Below, piece after piece: positions 1 to 7,870 of a stretch of 56,671 nucleotides of DNA. The translations under genes and the position numbers were made by a program. The notes under the pieces are model-generated. The model searched no databases, had not been told where the DNA came from, and saw nothing but the letters and a program-made list of their open reading frames with translations. Within the stretch, counting starts at the first letter, position 1, and each line of letters begins with the position of its first letter. The DNA is taken from positions 1-56,671 of the forward strand of contig CAKQHB010000021.1 in the NCBI GenBank assembly GCA_934234215.1, written 5' to 3'. The DNA comes from an uncultured Cuneatibacter sp. (GTDB lineage: Bacteria; Bacillota; Clostridia; Lachnospirales; Lachnospiraceae).

Positions 1-57
1 GGTGGAAGTGCAGTAATGCATGGAGCTGACTGTTACTAATCGGTCGAGGGCTTGACC
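1..57 (+). rRNA. 23S rRNA, 3' end only
   Basis: The first bases match the conserved end of bacterial 23S rRNA, with the stretch TTACTAATCGGTCGAGGGCT followed by TGACC. Only the last 57 or so bases are inside the window, and the mature end is estimated by similarity to other Firmicutes. A terminator follows at 123-154, leaving only about 65 bases in between, which is too short for a 5S gene. Confidence 0.9.
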
Positions 58-122
58 GAAAGAAAAGATGGAAGATGAAAAAGTAATCTTGCGTGTGCAG
101 TTTTGAGAGAACATGGAAGAGA

Positions 123-154
123 AGTCAGGAGCGAATTGCTTCTGGCTTTTTTTG
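123..154 (+). terminator. rRNA operon terminator
   Basis: AGTCAGGAGC pairs with GCTTCTGGCT across a GAATT loop (10 pairs, two of them G-T), followed by a run of T. It closes the rRNA operon directly after the 23S gene. Confidence 0.8.
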
Positions 155-244
155 TTGTGTAATGATACAATAAGAATGCATTATATATTATATATAGAAG
201 AAACGCGTGAAAAAGTATCGAAAAAGGTGAAAGGAAACAGAACA

Positions 245-1513
245 ATGTTACTGATTCAGAATGGAAGAGTTGTCGATCCGGTGACCGGAACGGATGCAGT
301 TTTGGATGTACGGATCGAAGGAAACAAAATTACAGAAGTGGGAGAGCATTTGGAAGTGGCTGGTGCAGATGTGATCGATGCAGCAGGAAAAGTTGTGGCA
401 CCGGGACTGGTGGATGTACATGTGCATTTCCGCGATCCGGGATTTACCTACAAAGAAGATATTGAGACCGGCGCAGCAGCGGCAGCAAAAGGCGGTTTTA
501 CGACCGTTGTATGCATGGCGAACACAAATCCAACGGTAGATAATCCGGAAACACTGGCATATGTCCAGCAGAAGGGCGAAAAGACCGGAATCCATGTGTT
601 ACAGGCAGCATCCGTTAGCAAAGGCTTAAAAGGACAGGAAATGACGGATATGGATGCTCTGGCACAGGCGGGAGCGGCAGGATTTACAGATGACGGTATT
701 CCGATCATGGATGAGACGCTGCTGGTACAGGCGATGGAGAAAGCAAAAGAACTGGATCTGCCCATCAGTCTGCATGAAGAAGATCCTCACTTTATCAAAG
801 CTCCGGGTGTGCATGAAGGAGAAATTTCCAAACAAATCGGTTATGGCGGCGCATCGAGAACGGCAGAGGATGTGATGGTAGCGAGAGACTGTATGCTGGC
901 GCTGCATACGGGAGCATCTGTATGCATTCAGCATATCAGCTCCGGTAATTCGGTGGAGCTGGTGTGTCTGGCAAAGAAGCTTGGGGCGGATATCCACGCG
1001 GAGGCAACGCCCCATCATTTCACATTGACGGATGAGGCTGTGTTGAAATACGGCACAATGGCGCGGATGAACCCGCCGCTGCGGACAGAAGCAGACAGAC
1101 AGCGGATTATCGCCGGACTGCAGGATGGCACGATCGATCTGATCGTGACGGATCACGCGCCTCACAGCGCAGAAGAGAAGGCAAGACCGATGGACAAGGC
1201 TCCCAGCGGCATTACCGGACTGGAGACATCCCTGGCGTTGGGCATTCATTCCCTCGTACAGCCGGGCTATCTGACGCTGATGCAGCTTCTGACATTGATG
1301 AGTGTGAATCCGGCGAAGCTTTACCGCATGGAGCCGGGCAGTATCCAGGCCGGAGCACCGGCGGATCTTGTGATTTTTGGAGAAAATGAAGAGTGGACCG
1401 TCACAGAGTTTGCTTCCAAAGCCTCCAACAGTCCATTTGCAGGCTGGACATTGCCGGGAAAAGTATTTACAACGATCTGTAATGGAAAAATCGTGTATTC
1501 CTGTGTAAAGTAA
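245..1513 (+). CDS. pyrC: Dihydroorotase
   Basis: Dihydroorotase closes carbamoyl-aspartate to dihydroorotate in pyrimidine synthesis in the cytoplasm. The 422-residue product has the amidohydrolase metal motif DVHVHFRDPG near residue 60 and the later metal and substrate motif TDHAPH, and its length fits the long class I enzymes. The reading frame is open further upstream to 113, but the ATG at 245 is chosen because AAAGG lies 10 bases before it and the protein then begins with the usual MLLIQNGRVVDP. No other pyr gene is nearby, so it seems to be a stand-alone unit between the rRNA terminator and its own terminator. The AT-rich stretch before it probably holds its promoter, but I could not settle on boxes. 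Confidence 0.93.
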   Translation: MLLIQNGRVVDPVTGTDAVLDVRIEGNKITEVGEHLEVAGADVIDAAGKVVAPGLVDVHVHFRDPGFTYKEDIETGAAAAAKGGFTTVVCMANTNPTVDNPETLAYVQQKGEKTGIHVLQAASVSKGLKGQEMTDMDALAQAGAAGFTDDGIPIMDETLLVQAMEKAKELDLPISLHEEDPHFIKAPGVHEGEISKQIGYGGASRTAEDVMVARDCMLALHTGASVCIQHISSGNSVELVCLAKKLGADIHAEATPHHFTLTDEAVLKYGTMARMNPPLRTEADRQRIIAGLQDGTIDLIVTDHAPHSAEEKARPMDKAPSGITGLETSLALGIHSLVQPGYLTLMQLLTLMSVNPAKLYRMEPGSIQAGAPADLVIFGENEEWTVTEFASKASNSPFAGWTLPGKVFTTICNGKIVYSCVK

Positions 1514-1554
1514 GTGAAGAAAAAATAAAATTTAAAACATTTCAAAAAGCGGAT

Positions 1555-1601
1555 AGCGTGTCCTTTTACAAGCAATATCTGGAAAAAGGACACGCTTTTT
1601 C
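1555..1601 (+). terminator. Terminator after pyrC
   Basis: AGCGTGTCCTTTT and AAAAGGACACGCT form a 13-pair stem around a 16-base loop, followed by TTTT. It separates pyrC from the opp promoter. Confidence 0.85.
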
Positions 1602-1685
1602 ATAAATTCACTCCGGTATGTGAAAAAAATACGGAAATTGTGAAGAGAATATAAGGATTTTATGGATTATTTGTGATATTTTTTC

Positions 1686-1714
1686 TTGACAGACTTGCTT
1701 TACTATGCTAAACT
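1686..1714 (+). promoter_or_regulatory. Promoter of the opp operon
   Basis: A perfect TTGACA box, a 17-base spacer and TAAACT (4 of 6 bases of the consensus) form a housekeeping-type promoter. The same -10 box recurs before yebC. Transcription would start near 1721, leaving a leader of about 190 bases before oppA. Confidence 0.65.
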
Positions 1715-1913
1715 GTCCGTAAATTGTTCGTGACCTGGTACATACCTGATTTATGATAACTCGAAGATGAGTGCCAATGGGATTACCAGGCTCTTTTTGT
1801 ACTCTGAGCTTTCGCAGATCAGAAAGAAGGCAGGTGCGAATGATTGTTGCGACATTGATACCGAGTCCGAATTTTTCAATTCGGATTTGAGTATAAAAAA
1901 AGGAGGAACTATT
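1715..1913 (+). promoter_or_regulatory. Structured leader upstream of oppA
   Basis: This untranslated leader of nearly 200 bases holds two pairings. CCTGGTA (1734-1740) can pair with TACCAGG (1784-1790), which is followed by CTCTTTTTGT and looks like a weak attenuator. TCCGAATT (1866-1873) pairs perfectly with AATTCGGA (1878-1885) over a 4-base loop about 15 bases before the AGGAGG ribosome site. No known riboswitch or T-box signature is visible. The frame is open through the leader, but oppA clearly starts at 1914. Confidence 0.4.
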
Positions 1914-3848
1914 ATGAAAATGAAAAAAGTTCTGGCTCTGTTGATGGCTATGTCCATGACAGCATCGCTGGCAGCTTGTGGCAGCAAGGACACTCCTGCT
2001 GACGGAAGCAGCGCAGGCAGCGAAGCTGAGAGCGAATCCGAAACTGCAGGTGCAGATGACGCAAGTGAAGAGAGTGAAGAGACTACTCCCGAACCGGTAG
2101 CACAGTCTGCAGATACCCTGATCGTAGGTACCCCCGCGATGAACGGCGACTTCATCGAGGACTTTGGTAACAGCTCCTACGACCTGTCCATCAAGGTTAT
2201 GACTGATGGTTACTACTACACGGTACATCAGACCGCTGCTGGTGAGCTGGCTGTTTCTGATAAGAACGTAGTAGAGAGCTACGAGACCACGATGAACGAT
2301 GACGGCAGCAAGACCTACACCTTCAAGATCTTCGACGATCTGAAGTGGAACAACGGTGATCCGATCACTGCTGATGATTATATTGCTTCTGTTCTGTGGC
2401 GTTCTTCTCCTGAATGGGCTGAGCTGGGTGGCAGCTACACCAACCAGGAAAAGCTGGTAGGTTATGATTCCTACTTCGCAGGTGAGACTGATACATTTGC
2501 AGGTATTAAGAAGGTTGATGATTATACTTTCTCTATGACAATCAATCCTGATTTTGTACCTTATTTCTATGAGCTGTCTGCAGTTAATGTAAAGCCTATT
2601 TACCTGAAGGGCTGGTCTAACGATGCAGCACATGTTGAGTCTGATGACAATGGTTCTAAACTGGTATTTGATTCCGGCGATCTGAAGACCGCTGCCGAAG
2701 AAATCGCAAACAACGAGCGTTTCGCTCCGACCGTAACTTCCGGTCCTTACAAGTTCGTAAGCTTTGAGAACCAGATCGTTACTCTGGAACAGAACGAAAA
2801 CTTCAAGTGTGACTACGATGGTAACACTCCTCAGATGAAGTACGTTGTTCAGGAATATGTAAACTCTGATACGGATGTAGATCAGGTTATCGCAGGTCAG
2901 GTTGACCTGGTTACCGGTGTTATCGAAGGTTCCAAGATCGATGCTGCTAAGGCATCTGACACTACCGAGCTGAACAGCTACCTGCGTTCCGGTTATGGTA
3001 TGCTGACCTTCGCTTGTGACTTTGCTCCTACCGATGATGCAAATGTTCGTTGGGCTCTGGCTTGCCTGATCGACCGTTCCGCAGTTCTGGACTACGTTCT
3101 GGGCGGTTACGGCGGAACCGTAGATTCTGTTTACGGTATGGCACAGTGGACCTATCAGGAGAAGCAGGCTGAACTGGCTGAGAAGCTGAGACCTCTGACC
3201 TTCAACGTACAGACTGCTAACGAGTATCTGGATCAGACCGAGTGGAAGTATGAGTCCGATGGTACTACTCCTTTCGATGCATCCAAGGCTACCTCTGATG
3301 GTTCTTACATGAGATATAACTCCGATGGTGAGATGCTTACTATCGAGCACTGTGGTTCTGATAACAACCCTGTAACTGATATCATTGAGATTCAGTACGC
3401 AGAGAACGCTCCTCTGGCTGGTGTTAAGTTCAACGTTACAAAGGCTGACTTCAACACTCTGCTGAACGAGTATTACTATGGTTACCAGGAAGATCCGTCC
3501 GAGAGACGTTTCAACTCCTTCAACATGGCTACCAACTTCACCGCAGTTGATGATAAGTATGAGAGCTGGAACTCCGCTCGTGCTGGCAGCTGGCTGAACG
3601 CTAACCAGATTCGCGATGACGAAATCGACCGTATCACCGAGGCTATGAGAGCTTGTGATCCGGAAGATAAGGAAACTTACGCAGATCTGTGGGTTGAGTT
3701 CGAAGTTCGTATCCAGGAGCTGATGCCTGCAATTCCGCTGTACTCCAACGAGTACTTTGATATCTATCGTTCTTGCATCTCTGGTGTAGAAACTACTCCT
3801 TATGCAAACTACGAGGACATCATCTGCAAGATCACTAAGAATGAGTAA
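1914..3848 (+). CDS. oppA: Oligopeptide ABC transporter substrate-binding lipoprotein
   Basis: This is the solute-binding protein (SBP family 5) that captures oligopeptides outside the membrane and hands them to OppBC. The ATG at 1914 has a strong AGGAGG at 1901-1906 and gives a lipoprotein signal MKMKKVLALLMAM...LAAC, with the lipid-modified Cys at residue 23. After it comes an acidic Ser/Glu-rich linker (roughly residues 25-60), then the typical family 5 fold. The length of 644 residues is large for the family (usually 520-600). Codons are strongly biased toward GCT, GGT and GTT types, as expected for an abundant protein. It heads an operon with oppBCDF. A stem-loop just after it probably lowers expression of the downstream genes. 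The peptide length preference cannot be told. Confidence 0.92.
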   Translation: MKMKKVLALLMAMSMTASLAACGSKDTPADGSSAGSEAESESETAGADDASEESEETTPEPVAQSADTLIVGTPAMNGDFIEDFGNSSYDLSIKVMTDGYYYTVHQTAAGELAVSDKNVVESYETTMNDDGSKTYTFKIFDDLKWNNGDPITADDYIASVLWRSSPEWAELGGSYTNQEKLVGYDSYFAGETDTFAGIKKVDDYTFSMTINPDFVPYFYELSAVNVKPIYLKGWSNDAAHVESDDNGSKLVFDSGDLKTAAEEIANNERFAPTVTSGPYKFVSFENQIVTLEQNENFKCDYDGNTPQMKYVVQEYVNSDTDVDQVIAGQVDLVTGVIEGSKIDAAKASDTTELNSYLRSGYGMLTFACDFAPTDDANVRWALACLIDRSAVLDYVLGGYGGTVDSVYGMAQWTYQEKQAELAEKLRPLTFNVQTANEYLDQTEWKYESDGTTPFDASKATSDGSYMRYNSDGEMLTIEHCGSDNNPVTDIIEIQYAENAPLAGVKFNVTKADFNTLLNEYYYGYQEDPSERRFNSFNMATNFTAVDDKYESWNSARAGSWLNANQIRDDEIDRITEAMRACDPEDKETYADLWVEFEVRIQELMPAIPLYSNEYFDIYRSCISGVETTPYANYEDIICKITKNE

Positions 3849-3896
3849 TCATTCCTTAAGAGCTTAAAGAAATTGATCAAATCTAGAAAAGAGATC

Positions 3897-3933
3897 GAGA
3901 GGATGGGCTCGTCCTATCCTCTCTCTTTCTTTT
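3897..3933 (+). terminator. Partial terminator between oppA and oppB
   Basis: GAGAGGATGGG pairs with CCTATCCTCTC over a 5-base loop, followed by a pyrimidine tract TCTTTCTTTT. No new promoter is obvious before oppB, so it probably acts as a leaky terminator or mRNA 3' stabiliser that makes more binding protein than permease. Confidence 0.65.
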
Positions 3934-3991
3934 CGCAGGCTTCGGGAAAATAGCCTGTGAAAAAATAACTTGAGAGGAGACGGTGCATAAG

Positions 3992-4963
3992 ATGCTGAAA
4001 TACATTATCAAGAGAATTCTTATCTTAATTCCGGTTGTAATTGTTATTTCGATTATGCTGTTTGGTATCAGTAAGATGATGCCGGGCGACCCCGTGCGTG
4101 CGATGTTGCCCACTTCGTTGAAAGCAGATCAGATGGAGGCTGCTTACAACGCAATGTACAAGAAGTTAGGACTGGATAAATCCATTCCGGAGCAGTACTT
4201 CCGTTGGATGGGAAATCTGTTCCAGGGTGAGTTTGGTTGGTCTTCCAACTATAACCGTGCTGTAAAGGATGTTGTAGCAGAGCCGCTGCGCAACACCATC
4301 ATACTAAATATTTTTGTTAACCTATGTTATCTGGCTTTGGCTATTCCGATCGGAATCAAGTGTGCGACGAAGAGAGGAGCACTGTTTGACAATGCATGGC
4401 AGGTATTTTCCATGGTTGCTTATTCGATGCCTTCGTTCTTCTTAGCATTGACACTTATATATTTCTTTGGCATTAAGCTGAAATGGCTGCCTATTGGTGG
4501 TATGCCGAACTCCACGACAGAGACTGGAGCAACTTATATCCTTTCTTGGGTGAGACATCTGGTTCTGCCGGTTGTAACACTGACGATCATTCATCTGGCA
4601 AGTGCGATTCGTTATGTGCGTAATGCGATGATCGATGCTCTGAGTCAGGATTATATCCGTACTGCAAGAGCAAAGGGCTTGAGCGAGAAGGTTGTTATTT
4701 ACTCTCATGCATTCCGTAATGCGTTGATCCCGGTATCCTTCGTTGTAGTCAGCACGATCTTTGCATTGTTCTCTGGTTCTGCTATTACAGAGACCGTATT
4801 TGCTTACAACGGTATCGGTAAGCTGATGATCGCATCTGTTACTGCTCGTGATACGCAGATGATTATTACCATGAACCTGTTCTTTGCGGTTGTAAGTATC
4901 GTATCTGTACTGGTTGGTGATATTATCTACTGTCTCGTAGACCCTCGAGTAAAATTGAGCTAA
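3992..4963 (+). CDS. oppB: Oligopeptide ABC transporter permease OppB
   Basis: OppB is one of the two membrane subunits that form the peptide channel. The 323-residue product starts MLKYIIKRILILIPVV, the standard OppB/DppB first membrane helix, and ends with a last helix followed by DPRVKLS. The cytoplasmic coupling (EAA) loop is visible as DYIRTARAKGLSEKVV near residues 217-232. Length is normal. A GTG three codons earlier (3983) lies too close to the ribosome site, so ATG 3992 is preferred. It is followed by oppC after 21 bases. Unlike OppC next door, OppB has no inserted domain. Confidence 0.92.
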   Translation: MLKYIIKRILILIPVVIVISIMLFGISKMMPGDPVRAMLPTSLKADQMEAAYNAMYKKLGLDKSIPEQYFRWMGNLFQGEFGWSSNYNRAVKDVVAEPLRNTIILNIFVNLCYLALAIPIGIKCATKRGALFDNAWQVFSMVAYSMPSFFLALTLIYFFGIKLKWLPIGGMPNSTTETGATYILSWVRHLVLPVVTLTIIHLASAIRYVRNAMIDALSQDYIRTARAKGLSEKVVIYSHAFRNALIPVSFVVVSTIFALFSGSAITETVFAYNGIGKLMIASVTARDTQMIITMNLFFAVVSIVSVLVGDIIYCLVDPRVKLS

Positions 4964-4984
4964 TAAGAAGGAGGAGAATAAGCA

Positions 4985-6862
4985 ATGTCAAAGGACAACA
5001 AGAAAAAAAGCGACGCTGCGAAAGTCGGTCACTCCTTCTTAGGAATGTTTAAGAGACTGTTCGTGAATGAAAAGCCGGAGAAGAATGTTCTCGAGGAAGA
5101 GGCATTACAGACTCCTGGTAAAGTGATTTTTAAGAACCTGATCCATAATCGTCTCGGTGTGGCTGGTTTTATCGTATTTGTAGCAGTATTATTATTTTCA
5201 TTTCTTGGTTCTCAGATTGTACCGATGCGTGCAAACTATACGGAACTGACAAATGGTAACATCAGACCAGGCAGAAATTATCTGAAGTACCCGAAGGAGC
5301 TGGATAATAAGGAAATTGCAGAAATCGTTTCCGGTGTTTCCTACAGTGCAGCAATTGATACCGATGGTAAGTTCTATATCTGGGGTACAGAGTGTAACCT
5401 AGAGCAGGATGGTGTATCCGATTATATCATGAGCGTACCGCAGGAAGTCTATGACAACAAGATTATCTACATCCAGTCCGGTACCAACTACATGTTTGCA
5501 GTAGATGAAAATCATAACATCTATTCCTGGGGTTACTATGGTAACGGCCAGACAAAGTTGTCTTCTCAGGCAGAGGAAGCTTTGAAAGATTCTAACGTAC
5601 AGCAGATTATTGCGAAAGCGCAGTGGGCAGGTCTTCTGACTACCGATGGCGAGTTGTACATCTGGGGTAGTACGCAGGCTCAGATGAACTTTATCATTCC
5701 CAGCTCTGCGCAGGGTCATATCACAAAGGTAGCAGCTGGTGATAACAACATCGCCATGCTGTTAGATAATGGCACCATTGCTCTGGCTGGTGACCGTGGT
5801 ACTGAATTTGCGACCAATATTCCGGCAGAGATGCAGGATGGCAGTGTGAAGATTGTGGATATCGCAGCAACAAACCGTAATGTAGTAGCAACCGATGAAA
5901 ATGGTGAACTGCATCTGTGGGGAAGTTCTGAGAACGGTCTGAATGTAATGCCAGATCTGGACGACGAAGTTGTTCATGTGGCATCTGGCTATAAGAATTT
6001 CGTAGCAACTCTGGCAAATGGTGAAGTTGTTGTCTGGGGTGCAAATGAGTTAAAGCAGCTGAAAACTCCGAAAAATATGAAAGATATCAAGCAGGTATAT
6101 GCTTCTTACTTCCAGTTTTACGGTATTGACGGCGATGGTCACATCCATGCATGGGGCAACAAGGGGTATGTCTTTGGCTCTGACCAGTATGGTCGTGATA
6201 TGCTGACCCGTCTGATCCACGGTGGTCGTATCTCCCTGACAGTAGGTGCTATCGCAGTTGTGATCTCCACAGTTCTTGCAATTATCGTAGGTCTTGTTTC
6301 CGGTTACTTTGGTGGCTGGGTAGATCACCTGCTGATGCGTATCACCGATATTTTCTATGCGATTCCGTTCTATCCGATCGCAGTTACGTTGTCGTTCGTA
6401 ATCGGCAACAGTATTTCTGAGAGTGCACGTATGTACCTGATCATGGTCATCCTTGGTTTGCTTGGATGGATGGGTCTGGCACAGTTGATTCGTGCACAGC
6501 TGCTGCTGGAGCGTGAGAAAGACTTCGTTCTGGCTGCAAAGGCTCTTGGTATTCGTCAGAAGGGCATTATGGTCCGCCATATCCTTCCGAACGTATTTAA
6601 CCTGATTATCGTTAACATCACACTGAACTACGCAAGCTCTCTGCTGTCTGAAGCAGGTCTGTCCTTCCTTGGATTTGGTGTTGCTGAGCCGACTCCTTCC
6701 TGGGGTAATATGCTGACCAGTGCACAGCAGTCTACCGTAATTCAGTATTACTGGTGGCGTTGGATTATTCCGGGTATCTTTGTTATCATTGCTGCCCTGA
6801 GTATCAACATGGTCGGTGATGCACTGCGTGAGGCAATGGATCCCAGATCCAATGAACGATGA
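4985..6862 (+). CDS. oppC: OppC permease with inserted RCC1-like propeller
   Basis: OppC is the second channel subunit of the peptide importer. It is normally about 300 residues, whereas this one is 625. A cytoplasmic N-terminus and one membrane helix (about 58-80) are followed by an extra block (about 108-394), then the normal OppC continuation GSDQYGRDMLTRLIHGG (about 398), the remaining helices and the EAA loop DFVLAAKALGIRQKGI. The extra block contains seven repeats of the RCC1 type, each with a pattern like G.....AID.DG..Y.WG, at about 117, 166, 211, 251, 294, 333 and 372. Seven repeats are what a complete RCC1 beta-propeller needs. By OppC topology the block lies outside the cell, facing OppA. 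The frame is continuous with no stop or shift, codon use is like that of its neighbours, and AGGAGG precedes the ATG. The propeller's function is unknown; docking of OppA, substrate or cell wall are possibilities. Confidence 0.9.
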   Translation: MSKDNKKKSDAAKVGHSFLGMFKRLFVNEKPEKNVLEEEALQTPGKVIFKNLIHNRLGVAGFIVFVAVLLFSFLGSQIVPMRANYTELTNGNIRPGRNYLKYPKELDNKEIAEIVSGVSYSAAIDTDGKFYIWGTECNLEQDGVSDYIMSVPQEVYDNKIIYIQSGTNYMFAVDENHNIYSWGYYGNGQTKLSSQAEEALKDSNVQQIIAKAQWAGLLTTDGELYIWGSTQAQMNFIIPSSAQGHITKVAAGDNNIAMLLDNGTIALAGDRGTEFATNIPAEMQDGSVKIVDIAATNRNVVATDENGELHLWGSSENGLNVMPDLDDEVVHVASGYKNFVATLANGEVVVWGANELKQLKTPKNMKDIKQVYASYFQFYGIDGDGHIHAWGNKGYVFGSDQYGRDMLTRLIHGGRISLTVGAIAVVISTVLAIIVGLVSGYFGGWVDHLLMRITDIFYAIPFYPIAVTLSFVIGNSISESARMYLIMVILGLLGWMGLAQLIRAQLLLEREKDFVLAAKALGIRQKGIMVRHILPNVFNLIIVNITLNYASSLLSEAGLSFLGFGVAEPTPSWGNMLTSAQQSTVIQYYWWRWIIPGIFVIIAALSINMVGDALREAMDPRSNER

Positions 6863-6877
6863 TAGGAGGCGGATACG

Positions 6878-7870
6878 ATGAGTTTATTAGAGATTAACAA
6901 TCTGCACACCTATTTCGAGACAAAGAGAGGCCTTGTAAAGGCTGTTAATGGCGTATCTTTAAAGATTGAAGAAGGTCAGACACTGGGTGTCGTAGGTGAG
7001 TCTGGTAGTGGTAAGAGCCAGACCGCAATGAGTATTCTGAAGTTGTTTGAGAAGAATCAGAAAATTTACGAAGGCGAAATTCTGTTCGATGGACAGGATC
7101 TGAGCAAGCTGAGCACAAAGGAGATGTGCAAGGTTCGTGGTAATAAGATCTCCATGATCTTCCAGGAGCCGATGACTTCCCTGAACCCGGTATTCACGAT
7201 CAAGAAGCAGATCGGTGAAGTTATGATGCTGCATCAGGGAATGACAAAGAAGCAGGCATATGCGGAAGCAGTCAAGATTCTGGATTCCGTTAAGATCCCG
7301 AACCCGGAGCATGTTGCGAATGAATATCCGCACCAGCTGTCCGGTGGTATGCGTCAGCGTGTTATGATCGCAATGGCTCTGGCTTGTAAGCCGAAGCTGC
7401 TGATTGCCGACGAGCCGACAACCGCTCTGGACGTTACCATTCAGGCACAGATCCTGCGTCTGATGAACGATCTGAAGAAAGAGACAAACACCGCCATCAT
7501 GTTTATTACCCACGACCTTGGTGTTATTAACCAGATGGCTGATAACGTAGCTGTTATGTATTGTGGACAGGTAGTAGAGGTTGCACCGGTTGACTATATC
7601 TTCAAGCCGGTTACCCAGTACTCCCATCCATACACCGAGGCGCTGCTCCGTTCCATCCCTCACCTTTCCAGTAAGAAAGAAGATGGTCTGGAGATGATCC
7701 CAGGTGCCGTACCGCATCCGTTGGATCTGCCGAAGGGCTGTAAGTTTGCTCCCCGTTGTAAGTATTGTACCGAGAAGTGTCTGAATGAAGAGCCGGAGCT
7801 GGTACAGGTAAGCGACGTTCAGAGTATTCGTTGCTTCTATCCGAAGAAGGGGGTGCGTAACAATGACTGA
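6878..7870 (+). CDS. oppD: Oligopeptide ABC transporter ATP-binding protein OppD
   Basis: OppD is one of two ATPases that power peptide uptake. The 330-residue protein is of normal size. It shows Walker A GESGSGKS, Q-loop IFQEPMTSLNP, signature LSGGMRQR, Walker B LLIADEPT and the C-terminal oligopeptide-family extension with cysteines (CKFAPRCKYCTEKC). In this family such cysteines often bind an iron-sulfur cluster; that is inferred here. It starts 16 bases after oppC behind TAGGAGG and overlaps the start of oppF by 8 bases, suggesting translational coupling. Confidence 0.94.
   Translation: MSLLEINNLHTYFETKRGLVKAVNGVSLKIEEGQTLGVVGESGSGKSQTAMSILKLFEKNQKIYEGEILFDGQDLSKLSTKEMCKVRGNKISMIFQEPMTSLNPVFTIKKQIGEVMMLHQGMTKKQAYAEAVKILDSVKIPNPEHVANEYPHQLSGGMRQRVMIAMALACKPKLLIADEPTTALDVTIQAQILRLMNDLKKETNTAIMFITHDLGVINQMADNVAVMYCGQVVEVAPVDYIFKPVTQYSHPYTEALLRSIPHLSSKKEDGLEMIPGAVPHPLDLPKGCKFAPRCKYCTEKCLNEEPELVQVSDVQSIRCFYPKKGVRNND

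Noticed and set aside
1608..3350. Long minus-strand open frame of 580 codons opposite oppA
   Set aside because: It is a shadow of the strongly biased codons of oppA; it has no recognisable domain, and oppA has signal peptide, ribosome site and family motifs.
5294..6166. The OppC insert as an assembly error or frameshift fusion of two genes
   Set aside because: The frame is continuous, normal OppC sequence flanks both sides, codon use is uniform, and the repeats complete a seven-fold set.
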